A stretch of DNA of 64,000 nucleotides from Streptococcus sp. DD12 (GCF_001578885.1 NZ_KQ969495.1:281532-345531), one strand, 5' to 3'; shown: positions 27,121 to 36,651, numbered from the stretch's first letter. Translations and numbers: made by a program. The notes: generated by a model not told the origin, from the letters alone.

Positions 27121-27144
27121 AAGAAAGGCAAGGCCTTTCTTTTT
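27121..27144 (+). terminator. lepA terminator
   Basis: AAGAAAGGC (27121-27129) / GCCTTTCTT (27133-27141), 3-nt loop, T-run. Confidence 0.8.
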
Positions 27145-27174
27145 GTTCATTTTAGAGCGAGGTTAGAGGGACTT

Positions 27175-27184
27175 ATGGTATAAT
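27175..27184 (+). promoter_or_regulatory. promoter of ykgJ-type gene
   Basis: ATGGTATAAT: TATAAT 27179-27184 with TGG, an extended -10. No clear -35. Confidence 0.55.
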
Positions 27185-27242
27185 TAGTTTTGTGATTTTT
27201 TATGGGAATAACAAGAAATAACTCAAAAAAGAAAAGGTTAGG

Positions 27243-27740
27243 ATGACAGAAACTATCGATATTGAACATTACCATCAATTGGCCTTACAAAAACAAAAGG
27301 TCCACCGTAAATTTTTAAGTAAATTAAAACAAAAGCCACCCAAACAGTTGGATAAGCTGGCGCGTGAGATTCACGATGACGTCTTTAGTGAGATTGATTG
27401 TACCCTTTGTGCGAATTGTTGCAAAAGCTTGGGACCTGATTTTAAGGAAGCTGATATCACGCGAATCGCTAAATACTTTAAAATGAAATTGCCCGCATTT
27501 GAAGCGGAATTTTTACAAGTCGATGAAGATGGGGATAAGGTTTTTAAAAGCATGCCCTGTCCGTTTTTAGGTGGTGATAATCTTTGCAGTATCTATGATG
27601 TGCGGCCTAAAGCTTGTCGAGAGTTTCCCCATACAGACCGCAAAAAAATTTACCAGATTAACCACTTGACCCTAAAAAATACCTTGACTTGTCCGGCGGC
27701 TTATCTCTTTGTCGAAAAGTTGATGGAGAGATTATCATGA
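27243..27740 (+). CDS. YkgJ-family cysteine cluster protein
   Basis: 165 residues. The family signature is C53-x2-C56-x2-C59-C60 followed by CPFLGGDNLCSIYDVRPKACREFP and TCPAA, a set of eight cysteines likely to bind zinc or an Fe-S cluster. The biochemical role of the family is not known. The N-terminal 45 residues are Lys/Gln rich and probably helical. It overlaps the transporter gene by 4 nt (ATGA), so the two are made together. Confidence 0.85.
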   Translation: MTETIDIEHYHQLALQKQKVHRKFLSKLKQKPPKQLDKLAREIHDDVFSEIDCTLCANCCKSLGPDFKEADITRIAKYFKMKLPAFEAEFLQVDEDGDKVFKSMPCPFLGGDNLCSIYDVRPKACREFPHTDRKKIYQINHLTLKNTLTCPAAYLFVEKLMERLS

Positions 27741-28654
27741 AATCATCACAATTTCTACGCGCCCTGGTTTTAGGGATTTTAGGGGCCCTCTTTTTTTCCT
27801 TTACCTTTATCTTTAACCGTAGCATGAATGTGACGGGCGGTTTTTGGGGATGGAGTGCCAGTTTACGTTATGTGCTGAGTTTGCCTATTTTATGGTTTTT
27901 GGTCAAACGAAAGCAGGGTCTATCGGCGGTAGGGGCTTCTATTAGCCGAAATCCATGGCAGTGGCTGCTTTGGAGTACGATTGGTTTTGGCTTCTTTTAT
28001 GCCCCGCTGACCCTGGCATCGCTTTATGGGCAATCTTGGTTTATCGCAGCGACTTGGCAAATCACTATTGTAGCTGGTGTTTTACTGAGTCCTCTTTTTG
28101 GGCAAAAGCTTCCTCTAAAACAACTGGGTTTATCATTGGTGGTTTTGTTAGGGGTCTTTGTCTTGCAACTGCCCTATCTCTCACAAGGTCTCGGCCATCA
28201 CCTTTTTTTGGCGCTAACCTTGATACTAATCGCAGCTTTTTCTTACCCTTTGGGAAATCGGAAAATGTTACACCTGACGCATTCACAAGACTTGTCGACC
28301 TTACAAAGGGTATTTGGCATGACCTTGATGAGTCTGCCTTTTTGGTTAGCCTTGTCGCTCTACTCTGGACTTTCAGTAGGTCTTCCGCCAGTCAGTCAGT
28401 TGATGCAGTCACTCATTGTTGCGCTTTTTTCTGGTGTCATTGCGACCCTGCTGTTCTTTGAAGCGACCAACTTAGTGAAGCACCACCACAAACAGCTGGC
28501 GATTATAGAAGCGACGCAATCGGGTGAAGTGGTATTTACCCTTTTAGGAGGCTGTCTTTTCCTTGGCGACGCTTGGCCAAATGCTATCGGATTTCTTGGA
28601 CTTGCTCTGATCATCCTAGGCATGCTCCTAAATAGCCTCTTCGCTAATAAATAG
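27737..28654 (+). CDS. DMT-superfamily (EmrE-like) membrane transporter
   Basis: 305 residues with about ten hydrophobic helices in two repeats, an arrangement of the drug/metabolite transporter superfamily; the pattern fits the multidrug-resistance efflux (EmrE-type) subfamily seen in Firmicutes. ATG 27737 lies in the stop of the preceding gene and has ATGGAGAG upstream. Late signature ATQSGEVVFTLLGG near residues 258-271. Substrate unknown; the link with a YkgJ protein is conserved only by position here. Confidence 0.75.
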   Translation: MKSSQFLRALVLGILGALFFSFTFIFNRSMNVTGGFWGWSASLRYVLSLPILWFLVKRKQGLSAVGASISRNPWQWLLWSTIGFGFFYAPLTLASLYGQSWFIAATWQITIVAGVLLSPLFGQKLPLKQLGLSLVVLLGVFVLQLPYLSQGLGHHLFLALTLILIAAFSYPLGNRKMLHLTHSQDLSTLQRVFGMTLMSLPFWLALSLYSGLSVGLPPVSQLMQSLIVALFSGVIATLLFFEATNLVKHHHKQLAIIEATQSGEVVFTLLGGCLFLGDAWPNAIGFLGLALIILGMLLNSLFANK

Positions 28655-28722
28655 AAAGGCAGGGACTAGCTAGAGAGTTGGAAAGTCCCCTTAGATAACG
28701 GATAATAGATAGAGGTAGCCCC

Positions 28723-29427
28723 ATGTCCTATAAGTTTTTACTTTTTGATTTAGATCGTACCTTACTGGACTTTGATACTGCTGAGGATAAGGCACTCGAC
28801 CAACTGTTTGGTCAAGAAGGAGTGGCAGATATCCAAGCCTTTAAGAGTTATTATATTCCCTTGAATGAACAGTTATGGAAGGCCCATGAGAGAGAAGAAA
28901 TCTCTAAGGATACCTTGGTCAAGACCCGTTTTTCACGAACCTTTGCTCATTTTGGGCTAGAGAGAAATGGCGAAGATTTGGCCAAGCGCTATCAGGAACT
29001 TTTGAGCCAACAAGGGCAAGTTTTCCCAGGGGCGATAACTTTATTAGAGACCCTGAGAAAAGGTGGTTATGAGTTGTATGCCATTACAAATGGCATCACA
29101 GCAATCCAAAAGGGGCGTTTGACTGTCTCGTCTTTGGCCCCTTATTTTAAAAAAGTCTTCATCTCTGAACAAATGGGAACGCAAAAGCCTTCACGAACTT
29201 TTTTTGACCTGGTGGCTCGAGCGATTCCAGGCTATGATGCCACACAAGCCCTTGTCATCGGGGATAGTTTAACATCTGACATTCAAGGAGCTGTGAATGC
29301 GGGACTTACCTGTCTTTGGTATAACCCCAAGGGGCTTGCGCTTGACAAAGACGACCCGCAACCAACAGCAGTTGTGAAGGATTTTGATGACGTTTTAACT
29401 TTTTTGTCTGCTAGAAAGGATAAGTAA
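28723..29427 (+). CDS. HAD hydrolase, YjjG-type pyrimidine nucleotidase
   Basis: 234 residues. HAD motifs: I FDLDRTLLD (nucleophile Asp near 9), II TNG, III KPS, IV GDSLTSDI. The wide cap domain and the sequence around TLLDFDTAEDKAL fit the YjjG family, 5'-nucleotidases that remove non-canonical pyrimidine nucleotides and protect DNA. The next gene begins immediately after its stop codon. Confidence 0.82.
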   Translation: MSYKFLLFDLDRTLLDFDTAEDKALDQLFGQEGVADIQAFKSYYIPLNEQLWKAHEREEISKDTLVKTRFSRTFAHFGLERNGEDLAKRYQELLSQQGQVFPGAITLLETLRKGGYELYAITNGITAIQKGRLTVSSLAPYFKKVFISEQMGTQKPSRTFFDLVARAIPGYDATQALVIGDSLTSDIQGAVNAGLTCLWYNPKGLALDKDDPQPTAVVKDFDDVLTFLSARKDK

Positions 29428-30021
29428 ATGAAAAAATTAGGCATGACAATGCTTTTTGCCGTCGTGTATTTTTGCTGTGTAGGTCTTGGGGTTTTGCTAG
29501 CCAACGTCATTGACCATACGGGGAATATGTTTTATGCCCCAGCCTGTTCGGCTTTTGTGGGTGGTTTGGCCTATTGGTATTTTGTTGAACGGATTCGTAC
29601 CTTTGGTGCTATTACCTTTGTTGGGCTGGTATTGGCAGGCTTCTTTCTTTTAACACGGCATGGTGCGGGTGCTTTTTTACCAGCCATTATCTGTGGGCTT
29701 TTAGCCGATGTGATTTCACGGATGGGTCGCTATAAAAACAGTCCAGAACAGGCCATTTCATTTTTTGTTTTTGCTTTTGGGACGACTGGTCCTATTCTGA
29801 TGATGTGGTTTGCTCGAGCGGATTACATTGCCAGTCTTCTTGCGCGTGGCAAGAGTCAAGCCTATATTGATCGGGTCATGGTGGCGCCGGATATCCGAAA
29901 CATCCTTCTCTTTGTCGTGGCTACCTTGATTGGTGCCGTTGTTGGTTCTATCATCGGGCATTTATGGACATCTTACCGGCGAACGGCTACCAAGATTGAA
30001 ATTCTAGATACAGAAGAATAA
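29428..30021 (+). CDS. ECF transporter S component, MptD/Trep_Strep family
   Basis: 197 residues with six membrane helices, the shape of the substrate-binding S subunit of energy-coupling-factor importers. The Trep_Strep (MptD-like) family is common in streptococci; the substrate is not known. The family region GAFLPAIICGLLADVI marks helices 3-4. No ATPase or T subunit is near, so it must use the shared module encoded elsewhere. It starts at the base after the HAD gene stop, suggesting one transcript. Confidence 0.75.
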   Translation: MKKLGMTMLFAVVYFCCVGLGVLLANVIDHTGNMFYAPACSAFVGGLAYWYFVERIRTFGAITFVGLVLAGFFLLTRHGAGAFLPAIICGLLADVISRMGRYKNSPEQAISFFVFAFGTTGPILMMWFARADYIASLLARGKSQAYIDRVMVAPDIRNILLFVVATLIGAVVGSIIGHLWTSYRRTATKIEILDTEE

Positions 30022-30067
30022 AAAACGCTGTATAGAGACGTGAGGAACTCCCCTAAGGACCTAGTGG

Positions 30068-30096
30068 TTGATTTTAGACGATTAGAGGGCTATACT
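30068..30096 (+). promoter_or_regulatory. promoter of DUF4649 gene
   Basis: -35 TTGATT (30068-30073), 17-bp spacer, -10 TATACT (30091-30096). Confidence 0.65.
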
Positions 30097-30123
30097 AAAA
30101 GGCATCAGATAGGGGGAAAGTTT

Positions 30124-30354
30124 ATGATTGACATCATTTATTTGAACGCAGCCAAGCAAGAAAGGTTGGAACATTTTGAGAATTATAATGAGTTTGTCCG
30201 TGCGCAACAAGCTTGTTGGATCAATGTTCCTGATTATTGCAAGGTGGTTCGAGTCACTATCAATGGCCATGTTTTGGATTTTCAAGGCCAGTATGGGGAG
30301 CTTTACCATTACCTCCTCAAACAAGATTTAACTGCCTATTTAGAAAAGGCGTGA
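30124..30354 (+). CDS. DUF4649 family protein
   Basis: 76 residues beginning MIDIIYLNAAKQERLEHFENY. A streptococcal family of small soluble proteins of unknown function; the aromatic C-terminus (YGELYHYLLKQDL) is typical. ATG 30124 follows GGGGGAAAG and lies just downstream of a clear promoter, which rules out the longer frame from 30040. Followed by a strong terminator, so it is a single-gene unit. Confidence 0.75.
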   Translation: MIDIIYLNAAKQERLEHFENYNEFVRAQQACWINVPDYCKVVRVTINGHVLDFQGQYGELYHYLLKQDLTAYLEKA

Positions 30355-30357
30355 GCG

Positions 30358-30389
30358 AAAAACAGATAGCAAAAAAGCTATCTGTTTTT
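30358..30389 (+). terminator. terminator after DUF4649 gene
   Basis: 13-bp stem AAAAACAGATAGC (30358-30370) / GCTATCTGTTTTT (30377-30389) with an A-rich loop. Confidence 0.9.
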
Positions 30390-30513
30390 GAGTGGCCAAA
30401 AGACCTGGTTCCTATGGGGAGGTTGGCTAAGAGTAAATAAAGTCCAAAGAGAAATCAGCAATTCCTTGTTTTTTATGGTAAAATAGAGAGAATACGTCAA
30501 AAAGGAGTAGAAC

Positions 30514-31041
30514 TTGAGTATAGAAGATTATAGGCCGGACTTCTGTTTGGAAGCGGTGTATGACTTAACAGCAGAAAGTTTAAGACGCCACGATATCCGT
30601 GTGGTCTTAGTGGATTTAGATAATACCTTAATTGCTTGGAACAATCCCGACGGTACGCCGGAACTGCGTAAATGGTTGGATGAGATGACGATGGCCAATA
30701 TCCCAGTAGTGGTTGTTTCTAACAATAAGGAAAAACGGGTGCACCGAGCAGTTGAGAAATTTCATGTCGACTATGTCAGCCGTGCCATGAAACCATTTGC
30801 TAAAGGGATCAATGAAGCGATTGAACGCTATGGTTTTGACCGTAGTGAAGTGGTTTTTGTGGGTGACCAATTGATGACTGATATTCGCGCGGCGCATCGA
30901 GCTGGGATACGCTCTATTTTGGTGAAACCTTTGGTGACTTCTGATGCTTGGAACACGAAGATTAATCGTTTCCGAGAACGTCGGGTCAAGAAAAAATTAG
31001 AGGCCCTCTATGGCGCTTTTGATTACAAGAAGGAATTGTAA
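30514..31041 (+). CDS. yqeG: YqeG family HAD IIIA phosphatase
   Basis: 175 residues, HAD motifs VLVDLDNTLI (nucleophile Asp), VVSNN, KPFAKG and VFVGDQLMTDI. The family gene stands first in the conserved Firmicutes cluster yqeG-yqeH-(aroE)-yhbY-nadD-yqeK-rsfS and is presumed to help ribosome biogenesis or nucleotide control; the substrate is not known. It starts with TTG at 30514, correctly spaced from AAAGGAG (30502-30508); no ATG is available near. Confidence 0.88.
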   Translation: MSIEDYRPDFCLEAVYDLTAESLRRHDIRVVLVDLDNTLIAWNNPDGTPELRKWLDEMTMANIPVVVVSNNKEKRVHRAVEKFHVDYVSRAMKPFAKGINEAIERYGFDRSEVVFVGDQLMTDIRAAHRAGIRSILVKPLVTSDAWNTKINRFRERRVKKKLEALYGAFDYKKEL

Positions 31042-32148
31042 GTGGAAAAATTGTTTTGTATTGGCTGTGGGGCAAGTATTCAGACGCAAGACCCGGAAGG
31101 GTTGGGGTATACGCCAAAATCAGCTCTTGAAAAAAACTTAGAGACAGGTGAAATCTATTGCCAGCGGTGTTTTCGTTTACGTCATTACAACGATATCGCT
31201 GATGTCTCATTGACGGACGATGACTTTTTGCACCTCTTGCAGGAAGTTGGTAAAGAAGATGCCCTGATTGTCAATGTCGTGGACATCTTTGATTTCTCAG
31301 GCTCTGTAATTCCTGGGTTGGCGCGCCTGACAGGTGGCAATGATTTGCTTTTGGTAGGAAATAAAAAAGATATCTTACCCAAGTCGGTGAAAACGGCTAA
31401 AGTAACCAATTGGTTAAGGGAACGGGCACATGAAGTGGGGCTTCGTCCTTTGGAAGTCATTTTGACATCTGCAAAAAGCAAGTTGGCCATTAAGGAATTG
31501 ATTGCCAGTATTGACCGTTTGCGTAAAGGCCGTGATGTCTATGTGGTTGGTGTGACAAATGTCGGGAAATCAACCCTTATCAACGCTATTATTCAAGAAT
31601 TGACCGGCGATAAGGACGTGATTACAACGTCACGTTTTCCTGGTACGACTTTAGATAAGATAGAAATCCCGTTAGATGATGGCAGTTTTCTGTATGACAC
31701 ACCTGGAATCGTGCACAGGGACCAGATGGCGCATTACCTGTCTGCAAAAAGTCTACAGTATGTCAGCCCTAAAAAGGAAATTAAGCCGAAAACTTACCAA
31801 CTTCAAGCAGAGCAGACTCTATTTTTTGGTGGCTTAGCGCGTTTTGATGTCCTTTCAGGGCCCAAGCAGGGCTACACAGCATACATAGATAATCAGCTCA
31901 AGATTCACCGGACAAAGCTTGAGGGCGCTGATCTTTTTTATGACAAACACAAAGGGAGTCTATTAACGCCACCGAACGGGAAAGAGAAAGCAACTTTTCC
32001 GGACCTGGTCAAACATACCTACCGCATTAGCCAAAAAACAGACCTGGTCATTTCAGGTTTAGGCTGGATACGGGCAACAGGTCCCTGCCAAGTTGCGGTT
32101 TGGGCGCCAAAGGGTGTCGGCGTTAGCCTACGTTCCCCATTAATTTAA
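31042..32148 (+). CDS. yqeH: ribosome biogenesis GTPase YqeH
   Basis: Circularly permuted GTPase needed for 30S assembly. 368 residues from GTG 31042, the base after the yqeG stop. A zinc knuckle C6-C9-C40-C43 is followed by G4 NKKD (107-110), then G1 GVTNVGKST (170-178) and G3 DTPG near 220: the permuted order G4-G5-G1-G2-G3 is diagnostic. C-terminal region binds rRNA. Tight coupling with yqeG and yhbY. Confidence 0.93.
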   Translation: MEKLFCIGCGASIQTQDPEGLGYTPKSALEKNLETGEIYCQRCFRLRHYNDIADVSLTDDDFLHLLQEVGKEDALIVNVVDIFDFSGSVIPGLARLTGGNDLLLVGNKKDILPKSVKTAKVTNWLRERAHEVGLRPLEVILTSAKSKLAIKELIASIDRLRKGRDVYVVGVTNVGKSTLINAIIQELTGDKDVITTSRFPGTTLDKIEIPLDDGSFLYDTPGIVHRDQMAHYLSAKSLQYVSPKKEIKPKTYQLQAEQTLFFGGLARFDVLSGPKQGYTAYIDNQLKIHRTKLEGADLFYDKHKGSLLTPPNGKEKATFPDLVKHTYRISQKTDLVISGLGWIRATGPCQVAVWAPKGVGVSLRSPLI

Positions 32149-32159
32149 GGAGAGTTACT

Positions 32160-32471
32160 ATGGCATTAACCAGTAAACAAAGAGCCTTTCTCAAAAAGGA
32201 GGCTCATAGCCTAAAGCCCATTATCCAGATTGGGAAAAATGGCTTAAATAATGAAATCAAGACCAGTGTTCGTCAAGCCTTGGATGCGCGCGAATTAATT
32301 AAAGTTCAATTGCTTCAAAACACGGATGAAGATATTCACGAAGTGGCTGAGATTCTTGAAGAGGAGATTGGTGTAGATACCGTTTTAAAGATTGGGCGCA
32401 TCCTTATCCTCTTTAAACCGTCTTCTCGCAAAAACAATCGCAAACTCTCTGAAGCAGTAAAGGCAATCTGA
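32160..32471 (+). CDS. yhbY: YhbY family RNA-binding protein (CRM domain)
   Basis: 103 residues consisting of a single CRM domain, with the conserved LKPIIQIGKNGLN loop (GxxG) and the C-terminal GRILILFK strand. Bacterial YhbY associates with pre-50S particles. It has SD AAGGAGAG and lies 11 bp after yqeH. Confidence 0.92.
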   Translation: MALTSKQRAFLKKEAHSLKPIIQIGKNGLNNEIKTSVRQALDARELIKVQLLQNTDEDIHEVAEILEEEIGVDTVLKIGRILILFKPSSRKNNRKLSEAVKAI

Positions 32472-32499
32472 TAAGTCCTGACAATATAAGGAGATAAAA

Positions 32500-33132
32500 A
32501 TGGCGTTAGAATTATTAACCCCCTTTACCAAGGTGGAGTTGGAAACGCAGGACAAGCCGACAGACAGAAAACAGGTCGGTATTTTAGGAGGGAACTTTAA
32601 CCCCATTCACAATGCCCACTTGGTCATGGCTGATCAAGTTCGTCAACAACTGGGGCTGGATCAGGTCCTTCTCATGCCAGAATATTTACCCCCCCACGTG
32701 GATAAAAAAGGAACCATTGATGAAAAGCATCGTCTTAAGATGTTGGAGCTAGCCATTGCGGACGTGCCGGGCTTAGGAATTGAAACCATCGAGCTAGAGC
32801 GCAAAGGGATTAGCTATACCTATGATACGATGGCCTTATTAACAGAGGCGCATCCAGATGTCGATTATTATTTCATTATCGGTGGGGATATGGTGGACTA
32901 TCTCCCTAAATGGCACCGTATCGATGACTTGTTGCACTTGGTGCAGTTTGTTGGTGTTCAAAGGCCGAAATACCGTGCTGGAACCTCCTACCCTGTCATT
33001 TGGGTGGATGTTCCGATGATGGATATTTCATCCAGCCTCATTCGTGAGAAGATTCAAAAAGGTTGTCAACCTAACTTTCTTTTACCAGCGGCTGTGCTGG
33101 ATTATATTGAAAAAGAGGGGCTCTACCAATGA
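32500..33132 (+). CDS. nadD: nicotinate-nucleotide adenylyltransferase
   Basis: Makes deamido-NAD from nicotinate mononucleotide and ATP. 210 residues with the nucleotidyltransferase motif [11 protein letters not shown] (about 30-40) and [10 protein letters not shown] at the C-terminal part. The first 25 residues are a short extension before the catalytic fold. Overlaps yqeK by 4 nt. Confidence 0.95.
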   Translation: MALELLTPFTKVELETQDKPTDRKQVGILGGNFNPIHNAHLVMADQVRQQLGLDQVLLMPEYLPPHVDKKGTIDEKHRLKMLELAIADVPGLGIETIELERKGISYTYDTMALLTEAHPDVDYYFIIGGDMVDYLPKWHRIDDLLHLVQFVGVQRPKYRAGTSYPVIWVDVPMMDISSSLIREKIQKGCQPNFLLPAAVLDYIEKEGLYQ

Positions 33133-33722
33133 GTTACGCTGACTATATTTCTTGTGACCGTGACAGTTTGATAAAGAAGATGGGCCAACAGATGAGCCAA
33201 AAACGCTTGGCGCACTGCCTGAGAGTAGAAGCAGCTGCCATTGACCTGGCAATTCGCTTTGGTCAAGACCCTGAGCGAGCGGGGCTGGCAGGGCTTTTGC
33301 ATGATTATGCCAAAGAGCTTCCTGATCAAGAATTTTTGACCTTAATCGACCGCTATGGCTTGGATCCTGACTGGAAGCATTGGGGCAATAATGTCTGGCA
33401 CGGTCTGGTTGGCGCCTATCGTGTCAAAGAAGATTTGGATTTACAAGATAGGGCTATTTTTAGGGCGATTCAGTTCCATACGGTCGGTAGCGCGGACATG
33501 TCTGACTTAGATATGATTGTTTATGTGGCAGATTATATCGAGGATGGCAGAGATTTTCCAGGAGTTGATAAGGCGCGTGCAATAGCTAAACTATCGTTAG
33601 CAGCAGCAGTAGCCTATGAAACGGCTCATACGATTGCCTTTTTAGTACAAAAGGGACAGCCAATCTTCCCACAAACTTTAGAAACTTATAACGCCTATTG
33701 CCCTTATCTCAAGGAGGTATAA
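33129..33722 (+). CDS. yqeK: bis(5'-nucleosyl)-tetraphosphatase, YqeK type
   Basis: 197-residue HD-domain hydrolase. Metal ligands: H at [10 protein letters not shown] in [10 protein letters not shown] in HGLVGA and H in IQFHTVG, D in [10 protein letters not shown]. YqeK proteins split Ap4A symmetrically to ADP. ATG overlaps the nadD stop (ATGA); rsfS follows after one base. Ap4A control sits here with NAD synthesis and ribosome silencing. Confidence 0.9.
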   Translation: MSYADYISCDRDSLIKKMGQQMSQKRLAHCLRVEAAAIDLAIRFGQDPERAGLAGLLHDYAKELPDQEFLTLIDRYGLDPDWKHWGNNVWHGLVGAYRVKEDLDLQDRAIFRAIQFHTVGSADMSDLDMIVYVADYIEDGRDFPGVDKARAIAKLSLAAAVAYETAHTIAFLVQKGQPIFPQTLETYNAYCPYLKEV

Positions 33723-33723
33723 C

Positions 33724-34077
33724 ATGAACCAAGAAGAACTTTTACAAAAACTTGCTCAAGTAGCTGACGATAAACGTGCGCTAGACATTGTCGCCTTAGA
33801 TGTGCAAGGTCTGACCACTTTGGCGGATTACTTTTTGATTTTTTCAACGATGAATAGCCGTCAGTTAGATACCCTGGCGGACCACTTGCTTGAAGCAGCG
33901 CAGGCTGCTGGCGTTTCGACAGGAAAACCAGAAGGGGAAAGCCAATCTGGCTGGGTACTCTTAGATTTTGGCGGCATTATCGTCCACATTTTCTCTGAAG
34001 AGGGGCGGAGCCATTACCAATTGGAAAAACTCTGGCATGAAGCAGCCCAAGTGGAACTCAACTTGGACACAAAATAA
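33724..34077 (+). CDS. rsfS: ribosome silencing factor RsfS
   Basis: 117 residues. Binds uL14 on the 50S subunit and blocks subunit joining under nutrient limitation. Family motifs DIVALDVQGLTTLADYFLI and SGWVLLDFGGIIVHIFSEEGRSHYQLEKLW (described by its key words). SD AAGGAGG overlaps the end of yqeK. Confidence 0.94.
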   Translation: MNQEELLQKLAQVADDKRALDIVALDVQGLTTLADYFLIFSTMNSRQLDTLADHLLEAAQAAGVSTGKPEGESQSGWVLLDFGGIIVHIFSEEGRSHYQLEKLWHEAAQVELNLDTK

Positions 34078-34079
34078 AG

Positions 34080-34107
34080 CAAAGGCGGGCTTGCCCTGCC
34101 TTTTTTA
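34080..34107 (+). terminator. terminator after rsfS
   Basis: GGCGGG / CCCTGCC with one bulged T, CTTG loop, six T. It separates rsfS from the methyltransferase gene, possibly only in part. Confidence 0.65.
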
Positions 34108-34119
34108 GGAGGAGAATAC

Positions 34120-34857
34120 ATGGCGACATATGAAACCTTTGCACGCGTCTATGACAGCATTATGGATGAAAGTCTCTATGACAAATGGACGGATTTTAGT
34201 TTGCGGCACCTCCCGCAAGGGAAACGAAAACTCTTAGAACTGGCTTGTGGCACGGGAATTCAAAGTGTGCATTTCGCAAAAAGTGGTTTTGAAGTGACTG
34301 GCTTTGACCTGTCTGAAGATATGCTCGAGCTAGCGCGTAAGCGTGCCAAAGAGCATGCCTGTGAGATTCCCTTTGTGCAAGGCAATATGTTGGATTTGTC
34401 CCCATTAGAGCATTATGACATCATCACCTGCTATTCTGATTCCCTTTGTTATATGGAAGATGAGGTTGCTGTCGGTGATGTCATGGCTCAGGTATATGAG
34501 CATTTATCGCCTGGTGGTGTCTTTATTTTTGATGTGCATTCAACCTACCAGGTTGACCAAGTTTTCCCGGGCTATAGTTACCATGAAAATGCAGAAGACT
34601 TTGCCTTTGTATGGGATTCTTATCCTGATCAGGCCCCACATTCCATTGTTCATGAACTTACCTTTTTTATCCAGGATGAAGATGGGCGTTTTGAACGCTT
34701 TGATGAGTTGCATGAAGAAAGGACCTATGAGCAGTTAACCTACGAGGTTTTACTAGAAGAAGCAGGTTTTTCTGAGGTCTCAGTTTACGCTGATTTTGAA
34801 GATGAGGCGCCATCGAAAACCAGCCAGCGTTGGTTTTTCGTAGCGAAAAAAGCATGA
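34120..34857 (+). CDS. class I SAM-dependent methyltransferase
   Basis: 245 residues. Motif [12 protein letters not shown] (near 38-48), acidic GFDLSEDML, then VQGNMLDL and the post-motif III region [12 protein letters not shown]. This is the generic small-molecule type of Methyltransf_25/11 that in streptococci regularly follows rsfS; the substrate is unknown. SD AGGAGG. It overlaps tmcAL by 4 nt. Confidence 0.82.
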   Translation: MATYETFARVYDSIMDESLYDKWTDFSLRHLPQGKRKLLELACGTGIQSVHFAKSGFEVTGFDLSEDMLELARKRAKEHACEIPFVQGNMLDLSPLEHYDIITCYSDSLCYMEDEVAVGDVMAQVYEHLSPGGVFIFDVHSTYQVDQVFPGYSYHENAEDFAFVWDSYPDQAPHSIVHELTFFIQDEDGRFERFDELHEERTYEQLTYEVLLEEAGFSEVSVYADFEDEAPSKTSQRWFFVAKKA

Positions 34858-35945
34858 CTATTTCAGGCATTATTGCAGAGTTTAATCCTTTTCACAATGG
34901 GCATAAGTACCTACTCGATCAAGCGGATGGTTTAAAAATCGTTGCCATGTCCGGTAATTTTGTGCAAAGGGGAGAACCAGCCTTCATCGACAAATGGCAA
35001 AGAGCCCAGATGGCTCTTGAACATGGCGCTGATTTGGTTGTTGAACTTCCTTTTCTCGTCAGCGTGCAGGCTGCTGATTATTTTGCTGAGGGGGCCGTTG
35101 GCATTTTAGCTTCTTTAGGCATGACACAACTTGTTTTTGGCAGTGAACAAGTCATTGATTATAATGCGCTAGCCACTAGCTATCGGAATCAGCAAAAGGA
35201 GATGCAGGCACTTGTTTTAGACCTTCCAGATGCCTTATCTTATCCGCAAAAAAGTCAGGTAGCCTGGCAATCTCTTTCAGGGATGACTTTCTCCGGTCAG
35301 ACGCCCAATCATGTTTTGGCCTTAGCTTATACCAAAGCAATCAGTGCCTATGAGGGGATAGGCCTATGTCCTGTTCAACGGATTGGAGAAGGTTTTCACT
35401 CAACCCAAAAAGAGGTCTATGCCTCTGCCACAGCTCTGCGAAAGAACTGGCAGGATAAGGCATTTGTGGCAGAAGCAAGCCCTAGTAGCCTCATACTAAA
35501 TACTGCGCCTAAAGTCTTCTGGGACGATTTGTTTTTAGTAGTCAAATACCAAATATTAACCCATCCCAATTTACAAGATATCTTACAGATGAATCAAGAA
35601 TTGGCTCAGCGTTTTAAAAAGGCCATCCATCAGGTGTCGTCAATCGAAGAATTGGTGGCAAGTGTTGCGACCAAGCGTTACACCAAAGCCCGTGTAAGAC
35701 GTTTAGTGACCTACTTGCTGGTACAAGCAAGAGACTGTCCTTTGCCTGACAGTATTCATGTCTTAGGCTTTTCTAAACGTGGCCAGAAACACTTGTCAAG
35801 GCTCAAACATAGGGTAGCCTTCGTGACGCGCATTGGGAAAGAACCGTGGGATTTGCTGACCCAAAAAGCAGATGAGGTTTATCGCTTGGCCAATCCGGAA
35901 TTAAAAGAACAAAACTACGGGCGGCGGCCCATTGTCCTTCCCTAG
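34854..35945 (+). CDS. tmcAL: tRNA(Met) cytidine acetate ligase
   Basis: Uses acetate and ATP to form N4-acetylcytidine at the wobble base of elongator tRNA-Met. 363 residues, HIGH-type nucleotidyltransferase fold: [17 protein letters not shown] at the N-terminus and ALRKNW/ISSIE further on. ATG 34854 overlaps the preceding stop (ATGA), which is better than the open extension inside the methyltransferase gene. Previously known as YlbM. Confidence 0.92.
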   Translation: MTISGIIAEFNPFHNGHKYLLDQADGLKIVAMSGNFVQRGEPAFIDKWQRAQMALEHGADLVVELPFLVSVQAADYFAEGAVGILASLGMTQLVFGSEQVIDYNALATSYRNQQKEMQALVLDLPDALSYPQKSQVAWQSLSGMTFSGQTPNHVLALAYTKAISAYEGIGLCPVQRIGEGFHSTQKEVYASATALRKNWQDKAFVAEASPSSLILNTAPKVFWDDLFLVVKYQILTHPNLQDILQMNQELAQRFKKAIHQVSSIEELVASVATKRYTKARVRRLVTYLLVQARDCPLPDSIHVLGFSKRGQKHLSRLKHRVAFVTRIGKEPWDLLTQKADEVYRLANPELKEQNYGRRPIVLP

Positions 35946-36010
35946 TCGGAAATCCGATTATTTAGAGATTTTTTTGCACAGTTGAACTGGATGACAATGG
36001 CTATAAACAG

Positions 36011-36066
36011 AAAAAAAGCAGTCATTCTTTATCCCAGGGTGGGCTAGGATAAGAATCACTGCTTTT
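36011..36066 (-). terminator. bidirectional terminator between tmcAL and nrdI
   Basis: Long stem AAAAGCAGT-ATTCTTATCC region with its complement (36014-36033 and 36046-36066), T-runs at both ends. The nrdI stop codon is inside the arm. Confidence 0.8.
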
Positions 36067-36508
36067 ATGCCTTTTGGTAGGTCTCTAGAATAATTTGTCC
36101 GATGCGTGTGATATCTTTTGGGGTGCCACGCATTTCAAAGTCTGCTAAAAATGGGAAATCAAAGTATTTGGCATACTGCATGGCTGTTAGGCAATATTGA
36201 TTGTTGAAGTTTTTGTTGCCTGAACCAACGATACCTAAACACTGTTTAAAGTTATCATGGGCTTCGATAAAGTCTCCTAGACCATTTGTCAAGATTTCGT
36301 GGTCCCCATTATCGATGCCGTTGCCTCCCTCTAGGTAGGTGGGAAGAAAGGCGATAAAGGGGCGCTCTATGGGGTAAGTTGCATTATCTAAAGTTGAGAC
36401 GTCTAGGGTTTCAACCTGGTGGCCTTGGTTTTCTAGGTCTGTTTTCAACCGTTGAATAAAGCTTCTGGTGTTGCCACTAATGCTGATATAAATAAATGTC
36501 AGTTCCAT
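36065..36508 (-). CDS. nrdI: NrdI-family flavodoxin
   Basis: 147 residues. FMN-binding loop SISGNTRSF at the N-terminus and the NrdI-typical VGSGNKNFNNQYCLTA and FEMRGTPKDI. NrdI supplies the oxidant for the dimanganese cofactor of class Ib ribonucleotide reductase NrdF. No nrdE/nrdF/nrdH is adjacent. ATG 36508 is chosen; the ATG at 36520 overlaps the Shine-Dalgarno GGAG. Its promoter contains an NrdR box, which supports the assignment to ribonucleotide reduction. Confidence 0.85.
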   Translation of the reverse strand: MELTFIYISISGNTRSFIQRLKTDLENQGHQVETLDVSTLDNATYPIERPFIAFLPTYLEGGNGIDNGDHEILTNGLGDFIEAHDNFKQCLGIVGSGNKNFNNQYCLTAMQYAKYFDFPFLADFEMRGTPKDITRIGQIILETYQKA

Positions 36509-36539
36509 AAGTATCTCCATATCTTGCGAATACTAGTAG

Positions 36540-36568
36540 ATTGTAACACTATATATTGTGTTAATCAA
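36540..36568 (-). promoter_or_regulatory. nrdI promoter with NrdR box
   Basis: -35 TTGATT (36568-36563), 17-bp spacer, extended -10 TGTTACAAT (TACAAT 36545-36540). The palindromic ACACTATATATTGTGT (36546-36561) fills the spacer and fits the NrdR box. Only one box is seen, while NrdR sites usually come in pairs. Confidence 0.75.
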
Positions 36569-36651
36569 GAGGAAAACTGGTTTTTGGCTAATGCTTAGAA
36601 AAATCAGTTTGTAAAAAAATCGTCCTCAGTTGCAGTGACAAAACTGGTCCG

